64,000 bases of DNA from Acinetobacter sp. A47 (lineage in GTDB: Bacteria > Pseudomonadota > Gammaproteobacteria > Pseudomonadales > Moraxellaceae): assembly GCF_000805455.1 (NCBI RefSeq), contig NZ_JSUS01000064.1, positions 1 to 64,000 on the forward strand, given 5' to 3'. Position 1 is the first letter of the stretch. Every line of letters starts with the position of its first letter. This document shows positions 8,165-17,933 of this stretch, one piece after another. Position numbers and translations under genes: made by a program. The notes beneath the pieces were generated by a model, which did no database searches, was not told where the DNA came from, and was given only the letters and a program-made list of their open reading frames with translations.

Positions 8165-9810
8165 AACAATTCCTTTTGACTGCTTTTATGCGTAAGTGCT
8201 GTTGCCGCAATATCAATCTGCATCTGCTGGCTTGAATCATGATGCTCCAGTGCTTCCTGCTCACTAAAGCTGCGCTGTTCAATCAGGTGAGATGGCACCT
8301 TGGCATAATCCTCAATCAGCCATTTCACCAGACCGTAAGTCTGCACCAGAATAATCACGATAAATGGCAAGGCCGTCACAATGGTCGCAGTTTTCATGGT
8401 GTCTAGCGGTGCCTTGGAGAAGATCATCGCAATCGGTACCAGGGTTAACATGACACACCAGAACAAGCGCGCATTTGGAGATGGATCTTGCCCTTCACGC
8501 AAGCCACGGGTACAGGTTGCCGATACCGCATAGCCCACTGCATCCATATGTGCGGCAAGGAAAATCACCATAATGCCCAGAAATAACCACATCATCAGCT
8601 TGCCCATTGGCAACAAGCCAAGTAGTTGACCAATCGCCACTTCACCGCCTTGCTGGCTCAAAATTTGCGGGACATTGACCATACCGTGAATAAAGCTGTA
8701 GACACTATAGTTCTCAAATACCCCGAAGATAAACCATAAACCAACGCTACCGCCAATGACCATGGCAAAAATCACTTCTTTGATGGTACGACCCTTAGAG
8801 ACACGGGTCACAAATAACGCCACACCCGGCGCATAGGAAATCCACCACAACCAGTAGAACACCGTCCATTCACGGGTGAATTTTCCATCGCCCATCGGGT
8901 CGGTAAACAGGCTCATATCCACAAAATGGGTAGCCATCAGGCCAAAACTCATCAATGAATTATTCATAATGAACTGAGTTGGCCCAAAGCACAGCACGTA
9001 GATTGCAAACAGCACCACGCCCAGACATACCATATGACTCAAACGCTGCATGCCTTTGTCCATACCGACATAAGAACTCAGTGCGAATAACACCGATACC
9101 GCTAAAATAATGATGACTTTGGTCATGAAGGTATTGGGAATACCTGTCAGCTGCGACAAGATGTTGGTAAAGGTTACGGCGGTCAGTACCAGTGAAATGG
9201 TCAAGGCACCAAACATGCATAACAGGAACATCAGATCGACCACACGGCCAATCGGGCCCGTTGCTTTAAAGCCGGTGACCGCTTCAATCACGGAAGCCAG
9301 ACTCAGGCCTTTATTTTTTCTGACATGGTAGCTGTAGCACAATGAAATCGATGCCAAGGCATAGATCGACCATGCACTCAAACCAGAGTGGAAAAAAGAA
9401 TAAGCCACACTGTATTTCAGCGCTTCTGCCGATTCAGGGGCTAAATTTAAACCCGGGGTCTGGTAATAATAGGCCCAGTCCAGAAAGCCCCAGTACAAGG
9501 TGGATGATCCAATCCCCGATAAAATGAACATGAAAATCCATGACATGGTACTGTATTCGGGTTTGCCCTCACCCAGCTTGATTTTGCCGTACTTGCTAAA
9601 TGCCAGACCAAAGGTAAAAATAATTGATAAAAAAGCGAATAACAGCACTGGCGTGGTGAATACCGAGGTGGTCCACTGCATCCATTTTGCCGCCAGCTGT
9701 ATTGATTCAGATGAGTAGATTGCCAGACCAGCCACCGAAGTAAATACAACGGCCAGACTGATTATCGCAAGCGTCTTATCTGTATAAGGTTTTATAATTT
9801 GATTATCCAT
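8161..9810 (-). CDS. BCCT-family transporter, probably carnitine or betaine uptake
   Basis: This 549-residue integral membrane protein has about twelve hydrophobic segments and the BCCT signature region FYWLWWISYAPGVALFVTRV, followed by SKGRTIKEV. BCCT carriers import quaternary ammonium compounds such as carnitine, choline and glycine betaine. It is the second gene of a leftward operon behind the malate/tartrate dehydrogenase (45-base gap) and overlaps the esterase gene. Its N terminus lacks the long extensions of osmosensing BCCT proteins, which suits a nutrient-uptake role. Confidence 0.88.
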   Translation of the reverse strand: MDNQIIKPYTDKTLAIISLAVVFTSVAGLAIYSSESIQLAAKWMQWTTSVFTTPVLLFAFLSIIFTFGLAFSKYGKIKLGEGKPEYSTMSWIFMFILSGIGSSTLYWGFLDWAYYYQTPGLNLAPESAEALKYSVAYSFFHSGLSAWSIYALASISLCYSYHVRKNKGLSLASVIEAVTGFKATGPIGRVVDLMFLLCMFGALTISLVLTAVTFTNILSQLTGIPNTFMTKVIIILAVSVLFALSSYVGMDKGMQRLSHMVCLGVVLFAIYVLCFGPTQFIMNNSLMSFGLMATHFVDMSLFTDPMGDGKFTREWTVFYWLWWISYAPGVALFVTRVSKGRTIKEVIFAMVIGGSVGLWFIFGVFENYSVYSFIHGMVNVPQILSQQGGEVAIGQLLGLLPMGKLMMWLFLGIMVIFLAAHMDAVGYAVSATCTRGLREGQDPSPNARLFWCVMLTLVPIAMIFSKAPLDTMKTATIVTALPFIVIILVQTYGLVKWLIEDYAKVPSHLIEQRSFSEQEALEHHDSSQQMQIDIAATALTHKSSQKELL

Positions 9811-9855
9811 ATCTATTCAATCCATCTCGGATAGTGACTATTCCCTGAGGGGTAT

Positions 9856-10968
9856 TTACTCCATCGCGAATAAATCCATTTTTTGCTGAGTCACACAGGC
9901 GGCAATCGCATCGCCCACTTCATACGTCTTTGCCGTTCCTCCGACATCTGGTGTTTTCGGACCATGCACCAATACATGCTCAATCGCCTGCATGATGTCC
10001 TGCCCTGCCTGCATCACCTGTTCATCACCATCTGCCAGGAAATCCAGCATCATCGCCCCCGACCAGATCGCAGCAATCGGGTTGGCAATCTGCTGACCGT
10101 AAATATCGGGTGCCGAACCATGTACAGGTTCAAACAAGGATGGAAACTTACGTTCGGGGTTGAGGTTAGCCGAAGCCGCCAGTCCAATGGTGCCGGTACA
10201 TGCAGGACCTAAATCCGACAAGATGTCACCAAATAGATTGGATGCCACCACCACATCAAAACGTTCAGGCTGTAATACAAATCGTGCCGCTAAAATATCA
10301 ACGTGTTGCTTATCTGCCTTGATGTGTGGATAGCGTTTTGCCATTTCATCGACACGTTCATCCCAGTACGGCATGCTTACTGCAATACCATTTGACTTGG
10401 TTGCAGCCGTGATTCTTTTAGCCTCACGCTGGTCAGCAAAGTCAAAAGCATATTTTAAAATACGGTCAACCCCATGACGGGTAAATACGGCTTCCTGCAA
10501 CACAAACTCACGGTCGGTACCTTCAAAAGCCTTCCCACCAATGGCAGAGTATTCACCCTCACTGTTTTCCCGCACCACATAAAAATCGATATCACCCGGC
10601 TGCTTGCCCGCCAGCGGACATTTCACCCCCGGCATTAACCGGACCGGGCGTAAGTTCACATACTGGTCAAAACGACGGCGGAACTGCAGTAATGATCCCC
10701 ACAGTGAAATGTGATCCGGCACCTTTTCAGGCCAACCCACCGCACCAAAGAAGATTGCATCATATTCCTGCAGAACGTCAAACCAGTTATCCGGCATCAT
10801 TTTGCCGTGTTCAAGGTAGTAATCACAGCTGGCCCAATCGAAGCTATCCATTTGAAGTTGAATGCCATATTTGTCTGCTGCTGCCTTTACAACCTTAATG
10901 CCTTCTGGTAGAACTTCTAAGCCAATTCCATCGCCCGCAATCGTGGCAACTTTATACTTTTTTGCCAT
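9856..10968 (-). CDS. Tartrate / D-malate dehydrogenase (decarboxylating)
   Basis: The 370-residue protein belongs to the isocitrate/isopropylmalate dehydrogenase family. It opens with KVATIAGDGIGLEVLPEG and carries the metal-binding segment VVASNLFGDILSDLGPA and the cofactor loop FEPVHGSAPDIYGQQIANP. Family members convert D-malate to pyruvate and CO2 with NAD and also act on tartrate. In this cluster it would take the malate made from carnitine to pyruvate. It is the first gene of the leftward carnitine block and faces a divergent LysR gene about 100 bases away. Confidence 0.85.
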   Translation of the reverse strand: MAKKYKVATIAGDGIGLEVLPEGIKVVKAAADKYGIQLQMDSFDWASCDYYLEHGKMMPDNWFDVLQEYDAIFFGAVGWPEKVPDHISLWGSLLQFRRRFDQYVNLRPVRLMPGVKCPLAGKQPGDIDFYVVRENSEGEYSAIGGKAFEGTDREFVLQEAVFTRHGVDRILKYAFDFADQREAKRITAATKSNGIAVSMPYWDERVDEMAKRYPHIKADKQHVDILAARFVLQPERFDVVVASNLFGDILSDLGPACTGTIGLAASANLNPERKFPSLFEPVHGSAPDIYGQQIANPIAAIWSGAMMLDFLADGDEQVMQAGQDIMQAIEHVLVHGPKTPDVGGTAKTYEVGDAIAACVTQQKMDLFAME

Positions 10969-11068
10969 AACGCTCCCTTACACCTTTGGTTAATATCCTG
11001 AGTTGTAAACATGCTGTTTTCGGCAACAATGATCAATAAGAAAACTATCACCCCAATGGACACGGATC

Positions 11069-12049
11069 GTGAATAATCTACCTAACCTATCGGATTTAAA
11101 GGTTTTTTGTACAGTCGCCAAACGCAAGAGTTTTGTCGATTCAGCAGAAGAGCTGGGCGTTTCGCCGGCTTTTATCAGCAAACGCATCAATATTTTAGAA
11201 ACCAACCTGAACTGCAAGCTGTTCCACCGCAGTACCCGTCATGTCAGTTTGACCGAAGATGGCAAGCTGATTCTGGACCGGGTCTCCAATATTCTGGATG
11301 AATTTGATGAAATCAGTGAGCTGGTCAATAACCCGTTAAGCACGCCTACCGGTCATCTCGATATTGTCAGCAGCTTTGGTTTTGGCCGTAAACATGTTGC
11401 GCCTATTTTGTCTAAATTGATGACCATGTATCCCAAACTGGAAATCCAGTTTGATACCATCGACAACACCAAAGACCTGATCCAGCACAGCATTGATCTG
11501 GACATTCGGATTGGCAACGACATTGCCCCGAACATGATTGCCAAAAAACTGGTGTCGAATTTCCGGATTTTCTGCGCTGCACCCAGTTATTTATTGCAAC
11601 AAGGCATGCCGGAAAGTCTGGATGATTTACGCAATCATGATTGCCTGACCATCAGTGAACGTGATCAGTCTTCCGTGTTATGGAAATTACGGCATTTTTC
11701 GGAAGACCGGTCGGTGCATGTCACTCCGCGTTTTATCTCCAATAACGGCGAGATTATTCACCAACTGGCCATTGAAGGACATGGCATTATTTTACGTTCG
11801 ATCTGGGATGTAGCGGATGAACTGATTAGCGGCCAGTTACAGCATATCTTGCCGGAATACTGGCAAGATGCCGATGTCTGGGCAGTCTATCCTTCTCGTT
11901 TAAAAAGCTCGTCTAAACTACAGACCTGTATCCTGTTTATACAAAATGAACTAGTTAACCGTTTACAGCATATCCAGAACCTGTCTCGCGGCCAGTTGAT
12001 TCAGCCGGTTGAACCTGTAAATCCCACTACCGGAAAAGTATTTCTATAA
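11069..12049 (+). CDS. LysR-family regulator of the carnitine cluster
   Basis: This 326-residue LysR protein has an N-terminal helix-turn-helix (about 7-65, with SFVDSAEELGVSPAFISKRI) and a periplasmic-binding-protein-like effector domain from about residue 92. It starts at GTG 11069; no in-frame ATG lies between the upstream stop at 11030 and this codon. The sequence resembles DmlR-type regulators of malate dehydrogenase genes. Its divergent placement next to the dehydrogenase suggests it controls the leftward block, with malate or carnitine as a possible effector. Confidence 0.82.
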   Translation: MNNLPNLSDLKVFCTVAKRKSFVDSAEELGVSPAFISKRINILETNLNCKLFHRSTRHVSLTEDGKLILDRVSNILDEFDEISELVNNPLSTPTGHLDIVSSFGFGRKHVAPILSKLMTMYPKLEIQFDTIDNTKDLIQHSIDLDIRIGNDIAPNMIAKKLVSNFRIFCAAPSYLLQQGMPESLDDLRNHDCLTISERDQSSVLWKLRHFSEDRSVHVTPRFISNNGEIIHQLAIEGHGIILRSIWDVADELISGQLQHILPEYWQDADVWAVYPSRLKSSSKLQTCILFIQNELVNRLQHIQNLSRGQLIQPVEPVNPTTGKVFL

Positions 12050-12125
12050 TCGCGCCAGGCTGCCTGCTTTCTTTTTTCAATTACATCATGCACATTAACT
12101 GTATCAGCAACGAACAGGCAGCCTA

Positions 12126-12959
12126 ATGAACACGGCAATATTTGGCCTTATTTTACTTGCGGCGTTATGCCACGCGACATGGAATGCCATTGTCAAGGCT
12201 GGTTCAAATACGTTTTTAACCACGGTGCTGGTCACGGCATCTGCTGCAGTTTTAGCTGCATTGCTATTACCTTTTTTCCCGTTACCGCATCAGGATAGCT
12301 GGCCTTATATCCTGAGTTCAACCGCAATACAGATCCTGTATTTTGGCATGGTGGCTAAAATCTACCATGTGGCCGATATGGGACTGACCTATCCCTTGAT
12401 GCGTGGTACGGCACCGCTGATTGTGGCGGTTTTAGGCAGCCTGTTACTGCATGAAACACTACAATTGAATGCATGGCTCGGCATCATCACCATTTCGGCT
12501 GGCATTTTATCAATGCTTCTGGCGGCTCCGAAAACAGGACGTAAAGGCATTGGTCTGGCCTTGCTCAATGCCATTCTGATTGCGGGTTATACCTTGCTGG
12601 ATGGGCATGGAATCCGCCTTTCCGGCTCTCCTGCTGCCTATATTTTATGGAGCTTTGTACTGTCAGGCCTGATCTTTTTTATGTTTGCCCTGAAAATGCA
12701 ATTTCGTCAGCTGGGTAAGTATTTCCGGCATAACTGGCATTTAGGTTTAATCGGTGGAATCGGTTCATTTTTTTCTTATGGACTGGCACTGTGGGCGATG
12801 ACACTTGCCCCTGTGGCGATTGTTGCGGCGCTACGCGAAACTTCGATTTTATTTGCCACGCTGATTGCAATCTTTGTGCTAAAAGAGCGTATCAATGCAA
12901 TCCGGATGATCTCGTCCTGTATTATTTTAATCGGTGCCTTGATTTTAAGAACAGCCTAA
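12126..12959 (+). CDS. EamA/DMT-family transporter
   Basis: A 277-residue membrane protein with about ten hydrophobic helices arranged as two EamA repeats (about 5-135 and 145-275). The first repeat has ALCHATWNAIVKAGSN, the second ends with LKERINAIRMISSCIILIG. Such proteins export or import small metabolites; the substrate cannot be read from sequence. It follows the LysR gene on the same strand with a 76-base gap, so it may be part of its transcript. Confidence 0.82.
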   Translation: MNTAIFGLILLAALCHATWNAIVKAGSNTFLTTVLVTASAAVLAALLLPFFPLPHQDSWPYILSSTAIQILYFGMVAKIYHVADMGLTYPLMRGTAPLIVAVLGSLLLHETLQLNAWLGIITISAGILSMLLAAPKTGRKGIGLALLNAILIAGYTLLDGHGIRLSGSPAAYILWSFVLSGLIFFMFALKMQFRQLGKYFRHNWHLGLIGGIGSFFSYGLALWAMTLAPVAIVAALRETSILFATLIAIFVLKERINAIRMISSCIILIGALILRTA

Positions 12960-12963
12960 ACAA

Positions 12964-12993
12964 TAAAAACCAGCCCATTTATAAACAGGCTGG
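12964..12993 (-). terminator. Terminator between EamA gene and porin-like gene
   Basis: A CCAGCC/GGCTGG stem (12970-12975 and 12988-12993) is followed on the minus strand by TTTTTATTG. It ends the leftward porin gene and may also stop the converging EamA transcript. Confidence 0.65.
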
Positions 12994-13012
12994 CCGATGT
13001 TTCAGGTTAACC

Positions 13013-14197
13013 TTAGAAATAATAACCCAGCGACAAATAGAACAGTTTATTCCACTGATTGCTGTCACCCTGTGCTAGCCCATCTGCACCACTGCCCGTC
13101 ATCGGGTCATTGCGGCTCCAGATATATTCGCCCTGTATACCGACTTTTTTATAGTTAAAATAGAGACCTGCAATTAACCGATCTGAATCTTTATAGCCCG
13201 ATTCGTCTTTATAAAAACGGCTATACGAGACATAGGGTTTAATATTTTCTAACTGATGAAAAGGCTTGGCAAAGCTGTAGTTAATTTCATTGGCCATATA
13301 TTTGCCTTTGTTGGCGACCTGGTAAGGATAATCAAATGCACCAATGGTCGAACTTTTCGGTAAAAGATCATCTGCATTTTTAATATCCTGCTCACCTGCC
13401 AGGAACAGCCACTGCCATGCCTGATAATTGGTGGTGCTAAATACATTCCAGCTACTGCGATGGCCATCTTTATTGGTACGGTTATTTTCCAGTTCCGAGT
13501 ACCAGTAAGAACCACCAATTTCAGTCGAAAAATTTTGTGACTGATCGATATCAAACTTTCTGGACAGGCGCGTCACCCACATATTTTTTTCATCAATATC
13601 GGTACCCTGGGTCAAATCATCTGCCCGAACAAAGTTACCGCTATAGCGGCTGGAATCTTTAGAAGTACCTTTGTAGTTACCGCCATCGGTTGGGTAAAAA
13701 CCGAGAATGAAGTTATACCGGTTATCCTTAAACTGGTACTTCACCCCAAGGTTTTGGATATCTTCCAGCCCAACAGTATTGAGTAAAGTTTCATAATAGC
13801 TATTGCCCCACAGTCGACCAAAGCCAAAATCAACCGATTGCAAACCAACTGTGACGCGTTGCTGATCCGAGAATTTATAGCCTGCCCAGGCATCTTTTAA
13901 AAATAAGGCATCACATAAACGGTCATACTGGTAACAGCGCACATCCATGGAGGCAATCCAGTCCGGGTTTTCATAACTCAATACTGCTTTGATATCGGCC
14001 AGTCGCCAGTCATCATTTTTAGAACCTTCATTGGCCTCAACAATATAATCCTTATGGATATAACGGGTACGGATTGCGCCTGTCAGTTTCAGTTCACCTG
14101 CTTGTGTTTTGGGATCACCAATACTTAAATCGGCAGCCAGGATTGGCATATTTGCCAAGACACTCATTGAACCCAAGAAAAGCCATGCTTTTTTCAT
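13013..14197 (-). CDS. Outer-membrane porin-like beta-barrel protein
   Basis: The 394-residue protein starts with a signal peptide (MKKAWLFLGSMSVLANMPILAA) and ends with an aromatic C terminus, LFYLSLGYYF, as expected for a barrel inserted by the BAM complex. The mature part is rich in alternating aromatic/polar strands, for example KAVLSYENPDWIASMDVR and YWYSELENN. It resembles OprD-like or uncharacterised Acinetobacter porins, but I do not recognise the exact family. Being near the carnitine genes, it could admit small nutrients. Confidence 0.72.
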   Translation of the reverse strand: MKKAWLFLGSMSVLANMPILAADLSIGDPKTQAGELKLTGAIRTRYIHKDYIVEANEGSKNDDWRLADIKAVLSYENPDWIASMDVRCYQYDRLCDALFLKDAWAGYKFSDQQRVTVGLQSVDFGFGRLWGNSYYETLLNTVGLEDIQNLGVKYQFKDNRYNFILGFYPTDGGNYKGTSKDSSRYSGNFVRADDLTQGTDIDEKNMWVTRLSRKFDIDQSQNFSTEIGGSYWYSELENNRTNKDGHRSSWNVFSTTNYQAWQWLFLAGEQDIKNADDLLPKSSTIGAFDYPYQVANKGKYMANEINYSFAKPFHQLENIKPYVSYSRFYKDESGYKDSDRLIAGLYFNYKKVGIQGEYIWSRNDPMTGSGADGLAQGDSNQWNKLFYLSLGYYF

Positions 14198-14610
14198 TGT
14201 TGTACGTCCTTGTTTAATTTCATAAGAAAATGAAGAAATTCACGCTGACAAACAACGCTTAAACTATAAAGTCGGTCTTTACTGAGTGTGTTTAATGGCC
14301 CAAAATAATAAAAAAATAAGTCATTCATATTGCGATAATTCCTATAAACCCGACCAAAAACAGAAGCAATGAGATGATAGATAGGGAATGGTACAGCTTC
14401 ACTTTTTTGGCATATGGACTATTTAGCCCTGATTTACTTTTAAAAAACGTGTAAATTTCTTTTCAATGGCTCAAACCTTTGCCGGTTCAGGAGAATATTG
14501 GTAAAGGTTCCAGCGCATCGGTCAAAATTAAAAATTGCAAGACCATTGAACATGAGCCGGTCTCCCCTTACCCAGCCTCAACTCATGTCTTTCAGGTCTC
14601 ATGTTCCGAT
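14198..14610. other. 413-base gap with a possible gene remnant
   Basis: No complete gene is visible. On the plus strand bases 14455-14649 are open for 64 residues without a start codon and read with ordinary protein composition (IGKGSSASVKIKNCKTIEHE), overlapping the end of the RDD gene on the other strand. An inverted repeat GAACATGAG/CTCATGTTC (about 14546-14554 and 14598-14606) may act as a terminator for the RDD gene. Confidence 0.35.
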
Positions 14611-15606
14611 TTAAAAATTGACAGTAGAAATTTCCTCTACGACCTTTAAGCCTTGCTGCGTTTTTTTAACCGAGTACATATTTAAGTCAATTGATGAGGC
14701 CAGGCCAAATTGAAGCCGTGTACTTAAAAGTATTGAAATGTTATTACTATGATTGATTAACTGCGGGTCAAGACTTTGTAAATGATCTAAAAACTCTTGC
14801 GCGAAAAATGAATTATTAAGTTTGGCCCGATCATTGATCTGCACATCAAACAAAATAAATTGCGTCTCCGAGCCTTGTTCCTTTTCTGAAATCTGTTTTA
14901 CATGGATAATTTCTGGCTGACTGCCTTTAAGCTGTTTAACTTCAGCTGCATTTTCACGGTTAAAGACATTAAAAGACGATAGGCCTGTACCGACGCATAC
15001 CAGCATGATGAGTGCAGCAAAAATCTTATGCTTAGTCCACATCTCAGGAACTTTTTGTTCTTCGTCATCTTTTTGTAAATTAATCACCATTGAACCGGCA
15101 ATAAAGTCGTGTATTGAGCGGCGGTTTCGACGGTTAAAAACATAAAAATAGATAATCAGGATTTGCAGACAGACCAATAGCAAATCAAATAATTCTGTCA
15201 AAAGTAAAATCGAGAAATAACCACTTAGTGACATAAGGCATGATGGTGCAAACAGGATTGCCGAACGAAGCAATGATGGAATTACAGCCAGATCTTGTCC
15301 ATATGTATCAGTGACCCTGATTTTTAACAACTGTTTGCCAAAAGTTTGTCCTGAATGTAAATGACTGTTTAACAAACCAAAATATAAAATAACAAAGGCA
15401 TATCCAACAAAGATAGATATAACTGGAAATGGATACATAAACTTGGAGAGCAGTTGAATCGTACTCCAGCAGAAACCTCCTACCAGCAATAAATCAATAA
15501 GGAAAGCAAATGATCGACGCCAGAAACCGGCAATATAAGAAAAGTTTACAGAAGACAAAACACACCCTTTATATTTAATTAAAAATTTATAGCTATAGCT
15601 ATCCAC
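14611..15606 (-). CDS. RDD-domain membrane protein
   Basis: The N-terminal half is an RDD domain with several membrane helices (GFWRRSFAFLIDLLLVGGFC near residue 28, and SGQTFGKQLLKIRVTDTYGQ near 85). Another helix begins near residue 193, and a C-terminal part of about 115 residues is probably extracytoplasmic. RDD proteins are poorly characterised; some affect ion balance. The gene sits at the edge of the AT-rich island and its base composition is already lower in GC than that of the genes to its left. Confidence 0.75.
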   Translation of the reverse strand: MDSYSYKFLIKYKGCVLSSVNFSYIAGFWRRSFAFLIDLLLVGGFCWSTIQLLSKFMYPFPVISIFVGYAFVILYFGLLNSHLHSGQTFGKQLLKIRVTDTYGQDLAVIPSLLRSAILFAPSCLMSLSGYFSILLLTELFDLLLVCLQILIIYFYVFNRRNRRSIHDFIAGSMVINLQKDDEEQKVPEMWTKHKIFAALIMLVCVGTGLSSFNVFNRENAAEVKQLKGSQPEIIHVKQISEKEQGSETQFILFDVQINDRAKLNNSFFAQEFLDHLQSLDPQLINHSNNISILLSTRLQFGLASSIDLNMYSVKKTQQGLKVVEEISTVNF

Positions 15607-16139
15607 ATCAAATTTTTAAGATTATATAATGAATTTTAATAAAATACATTATTCAGGCATCTCACCCAACTTCTTATACTCAACCACTTTTCCCCAGTAT
15701 ATTTTATTTGAGCAAATAAATTTCATTCATTTTTCATTTATATTAATTATAAATACTGATATTATTTTATCCAGAAATTTAATATATTCACGCCTATCTT
15801 TATAGTAATGAAACTCGGCATAAAATAAAGTTATATAAAATGCTTCCTGTTGAATTTATTTCGCCCCTACCAAGAAGTTATCTAAGCGATTGTAAAAAAA
15901 TATAACAATGGTTTCTATAAAAAATTTCTGATCAATATGATTGATCGCCTGCTGTACCTTTAAGATCATGGCTTAGTTTAATCACTCTTTTATTAGAATT
16001 ATAAATGCATGGTCTTTGCTCAAGTCGTGAACAACTCGACACAGATACAAACATTGCAAAGATTGATCGTTTTTTAGATTAGCTTATCATTGCTTCCTTG
16101 TTTACAAAAATTTTATATAAATTCAAAAAAATTATACAA
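15607..16139. other. 533-base AT-rich gap
   Basis: No gene can be supported. A 25-codon reading frame on the minus strand (15649-15726, reading MKFICSNKIYWGKVVEYKKL at its start) may be the tail of a lost protein. The stretch marks the left border of the AT-rich island. Confidence 0.4.
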
Positions 16140-16616
16140 TTATTTTTTATCCTTTAACTCTTCCAGTTTATTTTTTGCTTCAACATTTCCCAGCAAACTA
16201 GCTTTCCTTAACCAATTTTTAGCTTCGGCCAAATCTTCAACTTTATTCTTATTCAATAAAATTAAAGCTAACTGCAATTGTGCATTTTCATGATTTTTAT
16301 TTGCTGCCAACCTGTAATAATACTCTGATTTAATTATATTTCTATCACTACCCAAGCCCCTAAAATAAATAATACCTAAAGCATTTTGCGCAGAAGCGTC
16401 ACCTTGTTCAGAAGCTTTTTCAAGCCATCTCTTAGCTTGATTATAATCTTTTGGGTAACCTTCATCACCATTTAAAAAATTCATTGCAATATTATATTGC
16501 GCATCAACATTACCAGTTTCTGCTAATTTAAACTCATGACTACTTTCATATGGAGCACTATTTGCGCAAGCACAAAAAAGCAAGCTCAAAATAAATAATT
16601 GAAAAATATTAAACAT
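16140..16616 (-). CDS. Sel1-repeat lipoprotein
   Basis: A 158-residue protein with a lipoprotein-like signal (MFNIFQLFILSLLFCACANS) and about three Sel1/TPR-like helical repeats, including NAMNF-type units such as AQYNIAMNFLNGDEGYPKDY and GLGSDRNIIKSEYYYRLAA. Sel1 solenoids bind proteins; several type VI secretion immunity proteins have this fold. It is the last of several lipoprotein genes on this strand of the island. Function is inferred from context only. Confidence 0.75.
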   Translation of the reverse strand: MFNIFQLFILSLLFCACANSAPYESSHEFKLAETGNVDAQYNIAMNFLNGDEGYPKDYNQAKRWLEKASEQGDASAQNALGIIYFRGLGSDRNIIKSEYYYRLAANKNHENAQLQLALILLNKNKVEDLAEAKNWLRKASLLGNVEAKNKLEELKDKK

Positions 16617-16671
16617 AAAACTTATTATAAAATAAAACCATACTTACTTAATATCTAAAGAATTATATTAA

Positions 16672-16697
16672 AATAAAAAGATCTTCAAAAAAGATCT
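16672..16697 (-). terminator. Terminator after a Sel1 lipoprotein gene
   Basis: The stem AGATCTT/AAGATCT (16679-16685 and 16691-16697) is followed on the minus strand by a T run. It ends the transcript of the 16720-17199 gene and separates it from the next Sel1 gene. Confidence 0.55.
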
Positions 16698-16719
16698 CTT
16701 CATTTCTAATACAAAGCTA

Positions 16720-17199
16720 TTAATTATCAATTTTCCTTAAATAAGAAATAGCCTCTTCATTTCCTGAATTTTTTGCCTTCTGAAACCATTCTTTAGCGGT
16801 TTCGATATTTTTTTCCACACCCTCACCATTTAGATATCTGATTCCCAATTGCAATTGACTATCCGCATCTCCTTGCAAAGCAGATTTTCTATAATATTCG
16901 ACTGATTTTGGCAAATCTTTTTTTACGCCATATCCATTTAAATACATTATTGCCAAGTTATATTGCGATTTTGCATCATTTTGATCAGCTGCTTTTTGAT
17001 ACCAATCAAAGGCTTTTTTATAATCAACATCAAAATCATATTCACCAAATAAATATACATCTCCCATCTGTGATTGAGCGCGTATATCCCCTTGCTCTGC
17101 TGCACTTTTCAAACTTTCAAATTCAGGATTTGCTGCACTATCAGGGCTATTACAGCCAACTAAAAATAAGATTACAAAAATATTTAAATATTTAACCAT
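16720..17199 (-). CDS. Sel1-repeat lipoprotein
   Basis: 159 residues with a clear lipobox (ILFLVGC, Cys16) and three Sel1 units: DIRAQSQMGDVYLFGEYDFD, AKSQYNLAIMYLNGYGVKKD and ADSQLQLGIRYLNGEGVEKN. It is about the same size as its neighbour at 16140-16616 and is probably a duplicate. The lipid anchor places it in the envelope facing the periplasm. It is a candidate immunity protein of the T6SS/Rhs island, but no toxin partner is assigned. Confidence 0.78.
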   Translation of the reverse strand: MVKYLNIFVILFLVGCNSPDSAANPEFESLKSAAEQGDIRAQSQMGDVYLFGEYDFDVDYKKAFDWYQKAADQNDAKSQYNLAIMYLNGYGVKKDLPKSVEYYRKSALQGDADSQLQLGIRYLNGEGVEKNIETAKEWFQKAKNSGNEEAISYLRKIDN

Positions 17200-17394
17200 A
17201 AAAGTCTCAAGTTAATTTAAGGAAAAAATTGCTAATTGGAAGTAAAACAACAGGTGTATATTTTGGGGCCGATTAATGCCTCATTTAATACTAAGAGCAT
17301 CTTTCTGAAAGCATCCATCCACCTACATTTGAATACTTCACTAATCACACTACTACACCTCAAATTAAAGTTGATAAAAATAAAAATAGAAAAC

Positions 17395-17841
17395 TTATCT
17401 CTCACAACTATTCACACCATTTTTGTTATAGTACAACCCTATATTCCAAGAGTTCACATCCTCATAAGTAATTTCCTCACCTTTCTTGTTTCTCTCAATT
17501 AAATCATTAGGATACAAAATCCCAATAAGCTGATAATTACCAAGACAATACAAGGTATAGTTTTCCGAATTTTCCATTTCAACCCACCCATCTGATTTTA
17601 TTTTATTTTTTATCTCATCTATTTCTACATTTGATAATTTTTTCTTATCAATTAAAATTGTTCCAGCATGATTTCCAGGGCGTCTAATAGATGACTCAAA
17701 AACAGGATCATAAGATTTAAAATACTTAGATGTGATATCTTCAAAACTCATCATTTCAGTTTTTTGCTCAGTTTCATTTACATGCGTACATGCAAATGAA
17801 AAAAAACAAAAGATTAGCATAATAACACTCTTAATATTCAT
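17395..17841 (-). CDS. Small lipoprotein, member 1 of an island-specific family
   Basis: A 148-residue predicted lipoprotein (lipobox FFSFAC, Cys18). No known domain is recognised. Its second half has the same layout as the proteins at 18760-19215 and 18240-18709: a glycine-tryptophan, then a YxxYC or YIFC segment, a QL pair, a proline, and a late tryptophan followed by a C-terminal cysteine. It follows a short toxin-tip-like remnant by one base. Family pattern and position suggest an immunity protein exported to the periplasm. Confidence 0.68.
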   Translation of the reverse strand: MNIKSVIMLIFCFFSFACTHVNETEQKTEMMSFEDITSKYFKSYDPVFESSIRRPGNHAGTILIDKKKLSNVEIDEIKNKIKSDGWVEMENSENYTLYCLGNYQLIGILYPNDLIERNKKGEEITYEDVNSWNIGLYYNKNGVNSCER

Positions 17842-17842
17842 A

Positions 17843-17926
17843 TTAATTACCTAACCTTTCTTTTGCCTTATCATATTCTTTATTAATATTAACTGATTTC
17901 TGGTTTATAGAAATACCACTATTATT
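17843..17926 (-). pseudogene. Possible C-terminal remnant of an effector or Rhs tip
   Basis: Twenty-seven codons are open on the minus strand, ending in KEYDKAKERLGN and TAA, one base before the ATG of the lipoprotein gene. No start is present and a stop bounds it upstream. Its composition and its place directly ahead of an immunity-like gene match a decayed toxin tail. The evidence is thin because of the short length. Confidence 0.35.
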
Positions 17927-17933
17927 CTAAATT

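Noticed and set aside
15649..15726. A 25-codon reading frame as a gene
   Set aside because: Too short, preceded directly by a stop, and without clear translation signals; mentioned only as gap content.
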